From Aphanomyces cochlioides (lineage: Eukaryota; Oomycota; Saprolegniomycetes; Saprolegniales; Verrucalvaceae): a DNA stretch of 64,000 bases. A program made the translations under genes and the position numbers. This document shows, piece after piece, positions 54,577 to 64,000 of the stretch. Numbering within the stretch: the first letter of the stretch is position 1; each line of letters starts with the position of its first letter. The notes beneath the pieces were generated by a model. The model did not search any database. It had not been told where the DNA came from and saw nothing but the letters and a program-made list of their open reading frames with translations. Location: the NCBI GenBank assembly GCA_019828595.1, contig JAHQRK010000004.1:2108001-2172000 (forward strand). The letters run 5' to 3'.

Positions 54577-55108
54577 AACGCGAAGATTTCAAATTTTGAA
54601 TTATGTCCATCAAAATGAATACTATGTATCATTGGCACTGAGTTATAAATTTATAGAGTATATTTGATTTGAGTGGGTACGTTGTGCGGGGGTTTGTCTG
54701 TACTGGTTGGAGCATCAAGCAGACTTGTGGCGCAAGAAACTTGCATTGCGTACTCGACGTTGACTGCCCATGTTAGGGCAGCAAAGTCCAGCTCTTGTAT
54801 CCGCGCTGACGGAAGACCGCCAATGCTAACATTGGATTGTACAGTCAACCTTGTGGAATGGATCGTTGGCATACAAATGCCTGGGTTTCCTGTCCAGCGA
54901 CAACACATCATGATCAAAGCGTGCAAAATACTGCGAGAAATCCGCCCCAAACTATCGATTGGGGAAGGTTGGTATAAAAGACTTCGAGCTCGACACCCGA
55001 TATTGAGCAATCGGACATCTCAAACAATATCCCGATCGCGTAATGCAGTCGACTCAGACGATGTCCAGACATTATATGCATTGCTGCATCATCAAATTGA
55101 AAAGAATA

Positions 55109-57449
55109 ACGTAAATCGTCAATTTTTCGGTCTAGCGAAGCGCATTTCGAGTCATATCTCTCGACCCACTGGTGATCGTCGTATTTCTTTCTCTCCAAAA
55201 ACAATGAAGGCAACCAAATTACACAGAAATACAGTTAGAAAGGTTATGTTTTTGACGCCAGGTTGTGAGCCAATTTTTCGGTTCATTCAAATATCATTAC
55301 ATTTTGGGCAAAAATAAATATTTTGCAGATATATTTTTCGGAACTGTATATGGAGTTTTCTCGGTCATGACTGCGGTCATAGTTCATTTTTGGTCGTTTT
55401 ATGACCAGGATAAAATATTCTGTTTTTTCATTTTTCTTTCACAATACGACACCGAAAATCTTGTTTTCAAGCTTAAATCAGGCATCACAAGACATGTAAA
55501 CTTTGTAATGACCGAGTCGAGATGGCTCTCATGACGGAGCATGATAGTCTTGACCTTGGCAGGAGTGATGACAATGAGTGTTTGTATTAGCTTAAAATTA
55601 GTATGATGACCAGAGTTAAATATATCTCGAATATTTATTCAAAAACAGCCAATTTGGAAACTATATCTTTGATATTTATTTTCTTGGTCATGACAGCAAA
55701 ATTTATATTTTTGAGACCAAAAAATATAAGAAATAAAAAACATATATGTTTATACAGGTATAAAATCTACGCAGAGCGTATATCAGACAATCGCGATTTC
55801 GCTGCAAGTCATTTCCAAATTTTCACGAGCGCCGCCAGGTGTGTGATGACTCTGGCATTCATCGATATTCACGGTCTTGCTAGGTCTTTTCGCATTGGAC
55901 AAGCTCTTCAACAAACCAAGCGACAGGATGCGGCCACCAACGCGAATCTTCTTTCGCGTAGGTGGCTTTTTCGACTCGTCCGGCAAAGCCAGGATTGCTT
56001 CGCGCACCTGAGACCTGGCTCTGAGCCATTCAGGTAAGATGAACGACCGTGGAGTGCCTCCTGACGTGTATCGCTAAAGGCGCGCAAGCATTTTCTCCTT
56101 GGACAAAGGCCAGATACCCGCCTCAGCGAAGCCCGATGTCATGTTTGTCGGCGTGATGTGCCGTCTCCAAGCGCCAGAAGCAATCTCCAAAGCCACATCC
56201 CTCGGAATAGTTGTAGCGTCATCTAACATAAAATATAATTATCGTATGTCATCGTTTCTTACCATTCTCAATCATGTAGTCGTAGATGTCATTGCGGATC
56301 GCGCGCTTGAACGGCGCGAATACACATATATCCAGTGGTTACACTAAGTGCGTCGCATTCTCGGGAGCATCAAAAGAATCACCTTAAGTTCGTCGGACTT
56401 TTCGAGACATCTTTCAGATATATGACTTCCATAATTGTCCATGATAAGCAAAATTGGGCATTCCACAGAATCTCCAATACATTGAGAGAACCAATCAAAC
56501 CAATTGAAGAAGAGTTCTTCACTAATATATCCTTTGTTGGAGGTTGTGATTGTACTTCCTTCAATGACGTCACATTCTTCGAGATCCCGGAAAAGTTCGG
56601 ATACAGGCAAAATAAAAAGTTGGGGTAGCACTTTACCGGATGCACTGTGCCACAATGGAAAGATGGTAGCTCGGAGATACCGATTTGGACTAAACTGACT
56701 TTGACCCGCGCAACGCCAGGACTTTCTTACTTTTGCTGCGCGAGTCAAAAGCAGTCTCGTCCATATTGAATGTGCGGGTCTCATCCAGGCCGTTCTCTTC
56801 AATCGCCAAGGAAATGGAGTCGTAGAAAAGGTTCATGTATGTCGGTGTGACAGAATTTCGAGCTCGGTTGATCGTTTGAGAGGTCCGTGGTACAATGGTA
56901 GGATGACGCCGGAGGAATCTTCGAGTCCAATGATGTGATAGGTCTTTTATTTTGAGGCGCTTGGCGATTTGATTCGCCTTTTTAAGAAGGATTCGGTGGG
57001 TCGGTGGATGTCCTCGTGTTTGCATTCCCCCAGCCCAAGCAGTAAGATCGTCTTCAAAAGGCTTTGGGATGCGGGGAGGAGGGCCAGGGGTCAAGAGGGG
57101 GATGTCATTTCGGGCTTTCAATGCCCTGTCTCGTAGAGTATTCTTGGGGACGCCGTGCTTTCTAGCTGCAGCATAAATGGACAGGTTGTTGGTGAGAACA
57201 TCGTCGAGAGCTTCAAGCATGGTGGTTGGGGAGTACCCTTTGTATTTCATGGCAGTTAAAAAATGAATGCCTACTCGATTCTTGTAGTTGACGTCATAAG
57301 AGCCATCCAAAATGGCGCTGCAATTTCGCGCCAATTTCACTGGTTTCGAGCATACCTGGGAAAATTGATACAACTAGTTATATCAATAAATACAGGTTAT
57401 TATTTTTACGAGTGATAGACCGAAAAATTGACTTATTGACGATTTACGT
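55109..57449. mobile_element. pogo/Tigger-like element nested in the CENP-B-like gene, 2341 bp
   Basis: Inverted ends ACGTAAATCGTCAA, then TTTTTCGGTCTA after 0 (left) or 9 (right) extra bases. TA at 55107-55108 and 57450-57451. The interior left arm (55340-55620) has many TCATGAC/GTCAT motifs that could be subterminal binding sites. The gene is on the minus strand. Confidence 0.92.
55795..57373 (-). pseudogene. CENP-B/Tigger-like transposase of the nested element
   Basis: From about 57260: MKYKGYSPTTMLEALDDVLTNNLSIYAAARKHGVPKNTLRDRAL (psq helix-turn-helix), then the CENP-B domain FEDDLTAWAGGMQTRGHPP...WTRRFLRRHPTIVPRTSQ and FNMDETAFDSRSKSKKVLALRGSKSV (first Asp). After a break near 56690, GKVLPQLFILPVSELFRDL...GSTITTSNKGYISEELFFNWF and LLIMDNYGSHIS (second Asp). 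After a further slip, ENATHLV, a TAA where Gln is expected, and PLDICVFAPFKRAIRNDI (third Asp). A GT-AG intron (about 56224-56263) and WPLSKEKMLARL, then a stop, lead into a basic tail ending near 55795. Several lesions, so inactive. Confidence 0.82.
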
Positions 57450-57610
57450 TAATCTAACTCCAGATAGGATTTGGAATATGGACGAAACGGCTTTTGAAGA
57501 AGGGAGGAAAAGTCATTGCTGTTAAAGGTTCACGGAACGTATGGGGTCGAACGATTGACACTAACTTCCACATGTCGATTGCCGCCTGCATTCGAGCCGA
57601 TGGGAAAATA

Positions 57611-59123
57611 CAGAGGACCCGTAAAAATACACGTATAGTGGTACATTCAACTTTGGTGTCGTCTGAAGCAACCTTCAGAAGTTATAATATAGAATTTGAC
57701 GATAATATGTTTTGGAGGGAAAAATGCGAGGGAATTTGATCGTAGAGAATGCTCTGGAGTTCATTTTTGAAACTGATGGAAGAGCAAGTGAAGATCGTTA
57801 AAACGCGTCGTCGGTACAGCTTAGAAACCAAGCGAAATGTCCTGCGCGCGTTGTCTGAGTATACTCAGCAACGTGTCGCCGATCTCAGCGGCATCCCTCT
57901 CCGCACGATACAGAACTTCGTGCGAGAGAGGGAAAAAATTCTAGCATCGATCCAAGCCAAACGAAGGCTTAACATTGGCTATTATGTAGAGAATTCGTCT
58001 ATCGACATGGATTTTCTCGCCGTCGAGCCTCGACAGCAAAGGCGATGACCTCGACGCAAATGCTCGAAATTCGACAGCAATTTATCAAAGATTTTTGGCA
58101 GGAAAATCATCACTTTGATGACGGGGATGTCATCAATTGTGATGAAACTGGAATCTATTTTGACACGCCTCCAAAATACATCCTTGCCCAAAAAAGTGCC
58201 GACGCAAGCATTTCACATGCCGACAAATCATGCCGCCTAACGGCCGTCTTAGCAGCGAAACGTAACGGTAATAAATTGTTATTGACTGTTGTAATTTGTT
58301 ATAATTAGGCGATAAACTACCCATTCTTTTCATTGTTAAGGGGAAGCCTGGCGGTTTTATCGATGAAAACGAGTTGAGAACCTATCCTTCGGGACATGTT
58401 TACTTGCGATTGCTGGAATTTCTACTTGGACACTATTTTAAGGTAATAAATGCAAATTTAAATTTTTAATTAGTGTTAGACCTGAAATTGTGAGGCCATC
58501 ACTGATATTGATCGACAATTTTGAGGCCCATACTACGCCGAAAAACGTCGCTTTCGTCGAAGAGGAGCTTAGCTCTACTTTGTACACCCTCCCCCCGAAC
58601 ATGACATCTGTATTACAGCCTTTAGATGTCGGGGTGATGGGTCCGTTCAAAGCCAAGTTGCGAAACTTGTGGTTCAAGAAGCATACCACCCATCAAGTTC
58701 AGTTGAAAAAAGAATGGCATGCATCAAGCGTGCTATCAAAGCTTGGGTATGATGACCCCAGAAACGATTAAGAAAGCCTTTCAAAAGGCTATTCCACAAG
58801 GGAAATCTGCTTGGTGTATAACACTAATATATGTCTTTTCATTCTTTCACTAATTAATGACTTTTTTGGTTGGAAGTTCCAACACTGTAGAACTGTCTTG
58901 ATTCTTGTATATTCAGATCAGGTGTTTGGATATCGTATTTTGTAGTATATCTATTTCAAAGATTTGGAGTTGAGCTTAGAGTTCATTCAAAAATAGACTT
59001 TTCAAGTAAGTCCTACAGGAAATTGATTTGTAAAGGTATTTTGAAAACTGATATGTGTGTTAAGTGGCTGTTTGTCCAATCAAAATTCAGTACCACTGTA
59101 CGTGTATTTTTACGGGTCCTCTG
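57611..59123. mobile_element. pogo-family element nested in the same CENP-B-like gene, 1513 bp
   Basis: Inverted ends CAGAGGACCCGTAAAAATAC, then ACGTA(T/C)AGTGGTAC (34 bp, one mismatch). TA at 57609-57610 and 59124-59125. Plus-strand gene in the same direction as the host. Shorter than the other pogo elements because of internal deletions. Confidence 0.93.
57776..58800 (+). pseudogene. pogo-type transposase of the 1.5-kb nested element, deleted
   Basis: MEEQVKIVKTRRRYSLETKR...VADLSGIPLRTIQNFVRERE (helix-turn-helix) is followed after a deletion and frame change by VINCDETGIYFDTPPKYI (first Asp). A GT-AG intron (from about 58269 to 58308) joins KRNG to DKLPILFIVKGKPGG. The segment after PSGHVY is shortened. 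LILIDNFEAH (second Asp) and VLQPLDVGVMGPFKAKLRNLW (third Asp) follow. Closest in this window to the 40372-41515 pseudogene (shared VKGKPGG/VHGKPGG and GPFKAK/GPLKAK). Confidence 0.85.
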
Positions 59124-60295
59124 TACTCCCCTTAACTCTTATTTTTCCTGGAGATACGTGGACTGGACATTGTCAGAATCGTGCTCAATATCTGGTGCAA
59201 CGGTGACTACAGCTCCCAAAGGATGGATGAACGAAGACTTGTTCATATCTTGGCTGATGCACTTTAGTCGTTCGATTGGTGATATTCAAAGACCCGTCCT
59301 TTTTGCTATTGATGGCTTAGCAGCACACTGTACTGTCAATGTTGTTGAAGCCGCAAATGACCTTGGAATCACATTGCTTTGCTTACCCTCAAATGCTAAT
59401 CATATCTTACAGCCGCTCGATGTTGCTGTATTTAAATCATTCAAGGGAGCTGTGGAGCAAAAGATATTTGACGCTTTAGTTAACAATGGTACGCTCTACT
59501 GTTATGAATATGTATTTCTATTGTTATAGATGCTGGAGCTCTATTTACAGTAAGCAAGTCTATGGCAGTACAAATTGCCTGTGTCGCGTGGCGCCAGCAA
59601 ATTAAAGCAGAGAACGCCATAGCTGGATTTGCTGGATGCGGATTGTGGCCTTTATCTAAGGAAAAAATGTTTGAGCGTTTGAGCCGGTTCAAGACTAATG
59701 GAGTACCTTGTTGTGTGGAGCAAGCTGAATGGATGCAGCACCGTGATGTGGCGCGAAAGACAATTCTCACACTTCCTCCAATTCCAGCAAAAAAGAGAGC
59801 AACCAAACGAGTCGTCGTTGGGGCGAGGATCCTCACGTTGGAGGAACTTGCCAACGTTGACGCGACCAAGCAAGCGCAAAGAGAGGCCACTCTCCGCTCA
59901 AACGAACTCAAAAAGCAACGAGACAAAAAGCGCGCAACAAGAGCGGGACGCAAACTTCCAAGAGCGACAGCCTTGAACACAGTTCTAGAGATCGTGCAGG
60001 TGTAGACAGCTCTTACCAGATAAACGCATTTTCGTTTGGTTGTGCACGGCCTGACTTCCTTGTCTTGCTTCATCACGGATTACCTTGTCGCTTCATTCTG
60101 TTGGTATTCTTTGATTTCTGAAACTGTCCTCATAAAACCTGTAACCTTTAATATTTTATAATGTCTGTTTAAATTTATAACCTACCCTTTAATACCTGAC
60201 CTTTCGCAACTTCTATTTTGAATACTTTACTCCAGTTAAAAACTGTGCTCGACTTCGAGCCTCTAAAAAATATGCAAGTTTGATCAATAATTTTA

Positions 60296-60825
60296 TTGTC
60301 GATTTGATACAAATTTTGGGAGGTGGTTCAATCGAGTGAACCGATCCACAATCGATCCGATTGGCTAAAAAATATTTCATGCAATTTGATTGGTTAATAA
60401 GTATTGAATGGATTTGACTTGATGCTTGTATGCTGACCTTTTATCTTGGATTGAGTATGACCGGAAAATATATCCTCTGCACACATTTCAATCATTCAAG
60501 AAAGCCATGACCAGCTTGGAACACGCGGTCGTCTCAGGCATCCCAGAGAGAACCTATCCAATTCGCAATGGTCTGTTCGTTCTTGCCGTACACAACAGCC
60601 AGTTCTTGTCGTTTCATTCCTAAGAAGTAGCCATAAAAGCAGTGCATGACTGTATTTGTGCTTGCGTGCTGTGATATGGCGGACTCGATGGCGCTCATTA
60701 CGAGAGGTAGCGCGAGCAAGCAAATATACATGACCAATCATATTTGTCTAAATTTTTAGCCAATCGGATCGATTGTAAATCGATCTGACCCACGCCAAAA
60801 TCTAAAATTTGACTCAAAACCACAA
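60296..60825. mobile_element. Non-autonomous IS630-like element, 530 bp
   Basis: Inverted ends TTGT(C/G)G.TTTGA..CAAATTTT and an internal mirrored block ATCGATCCGATTGGCTAAAAA, with TA at 60294-60295 and 60826-60827. It encodes, on the minus strand (about 60698-60534), MSAIESAISQHASTNTVMHC...KRQELAVVYGKNEQTIANWI, a helix-turn-helix nearly identical to that in 33598-34222. No catalytic domain. Confidence 0.85.
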
Positions 60826-60827
60826 TA

Positions 60828-61671
60828 GTATTACATTTAATTTAAGATGTTTTGAAGAATATTTATTGTACTGGATGATTCTCTGAATTCTTCTCTATCA
60901 ATTGATGTACCTGTGGGTCTCATTCCATGCGTGGGTAGACTGTTGAAGGTTTTCAAAAAATAAATGTGCTCGACTTCGGTCGTTTACGGTAAGTTGTTGA
61001 GATTGCATGGTCAATTAGAAAATGACGAAATGTATCAGCGCTAACTTTCTTATATCATATTATGCACATGATTCACAATATGATGCTATTAGGCGGAAAA
61101 GATCAAGTTTTTGACGAAAAACAAGATCATTCACAGATAGACATGCGATTCATGCGATATCAAAGAGTGATATCAATAACAATTGACTTTATGATACCTT
61201 TGCAGTTTCTATAGATGTGGAACATCTCTGAAAAATTACCCATGATTTGCGTTGGGGCTCTATGTTTCCATTTCGTATTGAGTTTTGCAGTCTTTGTCGA
61301 CAATATAATTTCATACAGGATTTTTTGAAATGGGAAGTGGGAAAATAGTTTACGAAATTTCAACTCAAAAATTGACTTACAGACTGCGACACCATCGAGA
61401 CTGCTTTCAGGCGTTACTTCCCACCCATTGATCCAATCAGAGCAGAAGTGGGCTTTTTTGAAAGATCTAAAAAGTGGGAACTCCCTGTAATAATCAATAG
61501 TCTCTAAAACAAAATGACCTGCGTTCAATACCAAAATAAACTTCAGAGTGAAGTTTATTTTGCCCTTTTAAAGCTGTATCTCCTCAAAACAAATAAAGAT
61601 AGGAGAATTATCAAATATAAAATAATGAAGTAGTAACCTCTGAAATATGATATTGAGCCAGTTCATTCAAA
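60828..61671. other. Region without a recognised gene; 14-bp hairpin
   Basis: A 124-codon minus-strand frame (61534-61160, MVLNAGHFVLETIDYYREF...) has no known domain. At 61532-61562, CAAAATAAACTTCA and its exact reverse complement flank a 3-nt GAG loop, overlapping the start of that frame. Confidence 0.5.
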
Positions 61672-63075
61672 ATGCCGCATCTCGATGAAGCCATCAGCTA
61701 CGTCAAGGCCAATAGACCACGCGCCTTGACCCTACAGGAGAAGCTCGATATACTAATCCTTCAGGCAAACATGCGAGCGGCTGGAGCGGAAAGAGTCAGT
61801 GACACCATAGCTACAATGTTGAGCAGAGGAAGACCTCTTGTACAAGACGTATGGCGAGAATTTCAAGCCACTGGGAAGCTTACAATCGCCACACCTCCAG
61901 GGAACTCTAAACGACATGACTCCCGAGTGCCAAAATCCTCGTCAATTATATCCCAAGTACAACGATTCGTGCGAGATCGTCGTGAGCGTCAAGAGAGGAC
62001 TGTTGCCAAAGACATCCTTGGCCTTCTCGAAGCCGAAGGCCACATTCTTGTGGACCGAACTAAACCACAAGGATTGGCCTCGGCTTTGCGAGCTGTACAA
62101 CGATGGCTTCAGCAACTTGGATACAAACGTGGACGCAAAAAAGGTGCCCAGTCGTATCACCTTGCTGAGAAGAACAGAGTCTTGCGTGATAAATATGTCA
62201 TGGCGACGATTTCAGAGACCCAGCTTGTCAACTCGGCTGCCCGTCGGACATTTGTGTACACTGATGAATCGTTTATTCACCATCACTACTCCAGACACGA
62301 GGACTCGCTGTATGATCCAAGCGACGTCCACGACAAGACCCCAAATATGCGCCACAAGGGACAGAGATTGTGCTTCATAGCAGCCATTATTGATGAGGGT
62401 TGGCATGGACCTAGTTCACTTGTTTGCCTTGATATATTTCAAGGCGGCAAAAAGGTTGGCAAGAAGATTCCCAAGGACTACCATGGAATGTTCGATACTA
62501 CCTACTACATTGCTTGGTTCAAACGATTGCTTGATGAACTTGATTCCAAGGGTATTGCGAATGCTGTTATTTCACTGGATAATGCAAGTTACCACTGCAG
62601 TAAGCCGCCCGATACGCCGCAGCTCAAGGACAAGAAAGAAGCACTACAGCTTGCATGTGTGCGATATGGTTTGCCTTTTGAATCCTGGGAAACAAAGTCT
62701 GTGTTGTGGTCCAAGCTGAAGCATTTTATCGATACAAACGTTGAACCAATCGTGGTGACGATGGCCAAGGCGGCAGGGCACGAAGTTCGATATACCCCTC
62801 CGCATCACAGTGACCTGCAGCCTATCGAATTGGTATGGGCACTCGTCAAGGGAACTGTTGGTCGGCAATATACAATTGACACGAAGTTTGCTGATGTCAA
62901 GCCCTCTCTCTCTGCTGCTTTTGATGCCTTATCATCATCGACAATCAAGAAGTGCATAGACAAAGCCGAGGAGCATTTACTGGAAATCATGGCTCATTTG
63001 CAAATCATTGATACCCAAGAATGCAGCGAGGATTCTTCCGATAATTGTAGCGGGTCGAGCAGTGATATGGAGTGA
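61672..63075 (+). CDS. DD82E IS630/Tc1-like transposase, intact
   Basis: 467 residues, uninterrupted. The N-terminal helix-turn-helix (LTLQEKLDILILQANMR...VSDTIATMLSRGRPLVQDVWREF) is followed by a second DNA-binding segment (RDRRERQERTVAKDILGLL...WLQQLGYKRGRKKG). Catalytic Asp lies in FVYTDESFIHHHYSRHEDS, Asp in ISLDNASYH and Glu in QPIELVWALVKGTVGRQY, again with exactly 82 residues between the last two. Acidic C-terminus (CSEDSSDNCSGSSSDME). A possible right element end, CCACTG, lies at 63153-63158, but no matching left end was found, so the borders of the element are open. Confidence 0.92.
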   Translation: MPHLDEAISYVKANRPRALTLQEKLDILILQANMRAAGAERVSDTIATMLSRGRPLVQDVWREFQATGKLTIATPPGNSKRHDSRVPKSSSIISQVQRFVRDRRERQERTVAKDILGLLEAEGHILVDRTKPQGLASALRAVQRWLQQLGYKRGRKKGAQSYHLAEKNRVLRDKYVMATISETQLVNSAARRTFVYTDESFIHHHYSRHEDSLYDPSDVHDKTPNMRHKGQRLCFIAAIIDEGWHGPSSLVCLDIFQGGKKVGKKIPKDYHGMFDTTYYIAWFKRLLDELDSKGIANAVISLDNASYHCSKPPDTPQLKDKKEALQLACVRYGLPFESWETKSVLWSKLKHFIDTNVEPIVVTMAKAAGHEVRYTPPHHSDLQPIELVWALVKGTVGRQYTIDTKFADVKPSLSAAFDALSSSTIKKCIDKAEEHLLEIMAHLQIIDTQECSEDSSDNCSGSSSDME

Positions 63076-63164
63076 GCTTGTGAAAGTAAATAATTAACAG
63101 TAAATATACCTCTTTTGTTCTATATTATAGATGTTCAAAGGTTTTTGTACAGCCACTGTCTAAA

Positions 63165-63260
63165 ATTATCAGTTATCCGGAAGCAGTCTCGATGGTGTCG
63201 CGGTCTGTTAATATGAATAGCAACCGGATAATATCCGGATCGCCCAGTTATTCGGAACGT
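63165..63260. repeat. CCGGATA motif cluster
   Basis: GTTATCCGGAAG, ACCGGATAATATCCGGATCG and TTATTCGGAAC within 90 bp, the same motif family as the Merlin subterminal palindromes, but with no Merlin gene beside it in the window. Confidence 0.6.
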
Positions 63261-64000
63261 TTTGGGGTTTGTTTCCAAAATCAACGGAGCCAATCAGAAG
63301 TCTCGGAGTCGACATGTTATGCAAAACACGACAGCGAGTGACTTTTGTTATTTGCACTTTTTGCACTTACTGACGCACAGGTCAGATAAGTCACCCACCG
63401 AATTTCGTCGACAAAACAACGATGACAATAATACTTGGTTGCTCATTTCAAAGTCAAATAACGACAATACTTGGAATTGCCCCTTAATTCAGTTTTTCGC
63501 CCCTGTCAGGTTGCTCTTGACTGGTATCATGTCGAGACTTCTGACTTGACCATAAAGCCACGTGGGTTGGGATTCAGCTGGCTTCATTGAAGTCGAATCG
63601 CTCATTGAGTTAAGTGAGCTCTTCATTTCAATACAATATATATGTATGTCAGATCAACTTTAACATGGAGCAGGTAGGCGAATATTGAATCTCCAATTCG
63701 AATCACCGAACGCCATCTTTGAAGCTATCAAAATTCTTCATGATTTTCTTTTTGATACTAGTATTTTCAAGAAACAGAATGGTGGATCACACGAACTCAA
63801 GGTAGATGCATGCAAAACTAGCTGAAGCTCATGACTCTCACACCTCACTAAGAGGACTGTGCGATTTGTTGTGTGGCGTAGTCTGCGGCATCATTATTGA
63901 TGAAGAAATCAACCAACTAGACTGCCCAATCGCAGTAAGAATTGCTAAAGTTTCGACTTTGTTTGAAAGTCCGCGAGACCTACAATCTGTTTTCAACGCG
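63261..64000. other. Terminal region without a recognised gene
   Basis: No domain-bearing frame or repeat partner seen up to the right edge. Confidence 0.35.

Larger units (their letters stand above)
54673..60005 (+). pseudogene. CENP-B/Tigger-like transposase split by two elements
   Basis: Part 1 (54673-55108): psq-like helix-turn-helix (AYSTLTAHVRAAKS), GRPPMLT, CENP-B domain (LVEWIVGIQMPGFPVQ...WYKRLRARHPIL) to HHQIEKN. Part 2 (57452-57610): NLTPDRIWNMDETAF, first Asp, then a frameshift, KVIAVKGSRNVW and IRADGKI. Part 3 (59126-60005): LPLTLIFPGDT, a frameshift, SISGATVTTAPKGWMNEDL, FAIDGLAAH (second Asp), HILQPLDVAVFKSFK (third Asp). A 41-nt intron (59489-59529) follows, then WPLSKEKM and a Lys/Arg-rich tail. 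Both inserts lie in codons and are flanked by TA. Removing each restores the host codons (EKN|NLTPDRI and DGKI|LPLTLI). Confidence 0.88.

Noticed and set aside
61160..61534. 124-codon minus-strand ORF
   Set aside because: Starts within a hairpin and shows no recognisable domain; kept only as part of an unassigned region.

Overview
The window looks like a transposon-dense stretch of an oomycete (stramenopile) chromosome, most likely a saprolegnialean such as Aphanomyces. This is inference. The supports are a eukaryotic anthranilate synthase gene split by five very short GT-AG introns (38-46 nt), a two-finger C2H2 factor, and a mixture of eukaryotic DNA-transposon superfamilies (pogo, DD82E IS630-like, Merlin, MULE, PIF/Harbinger, hAT, Crypton) with almost no retroelement coding sequence. 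No tRNA, rRNA, CRISPR array or prokaryotic operon was seen.

Layout. 0-2 kb: MULE copy 1, running off the left edge. 2.5-3.9 kb: collapsed PIF/Harbinger element. 4.1-5.3 kb: an unclassified repeat carrying a perfect 13-bp hairpin. 5.5-7.5 kb: intact pogo element. 8.4-12.2 kb: the only clear host gene island (trpE, a small membrane protein gene, a C2H2 zinc-finger gene). 13.9-17.4 kb: a Merlin element with an 8-bp target duplication, whose left terminal repeat is split by a complete DD82E element. 18.8-21.1 kb: second intact pogo. 21.5-22.9 kb: decayed Crypton-type tyrosine recombinase. 23.2-24.7 kb: satellite-like tandem array. 25.1-26.9 kb: MULE copy 2. 29.1-29.9 kb: second copy of the hairpin repeat. 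30.8-32.9 kb: Harbinger with transposase and Myb-like partner. 33.6-38.8 kb: small non-autonomous elements, a truncated DD82E element and a possible spliced coiled-coil gene. 38.8-39.3 kb: Merlin relic. 39.6-44.6 kb: pogo element with a second pogo and two abutting MITEs nested inside. 44.8-47.4 kb: DD82E pseudogene element hit by a MITE. 49-51 kb: DDE_4 and Merlin relics. 51.3-53.2 kb: G-run-rich tract and a hAT pseudogene. 53.3-60 kb: Tigger-like gene, then a CENP-B/Tigger-like element split by two further elements. 60.3-64 kb: non-autonomous IS630-like derivative and an intact DD82E transposase.

The main structure is recursive nesting. At least five insertions could be delimited from terminal inverted repeats plus target duplications (TA, TWA or 8 bp). 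In three cases, removing the insert rejoins the host element's reading frame codon for codon. Four transposase ORFs look intact (6188-7351, 14034-15539, 19804-20955, 61672-63075). Most others carry one to three lesions, which suggests recent and possibly ongoing activity.
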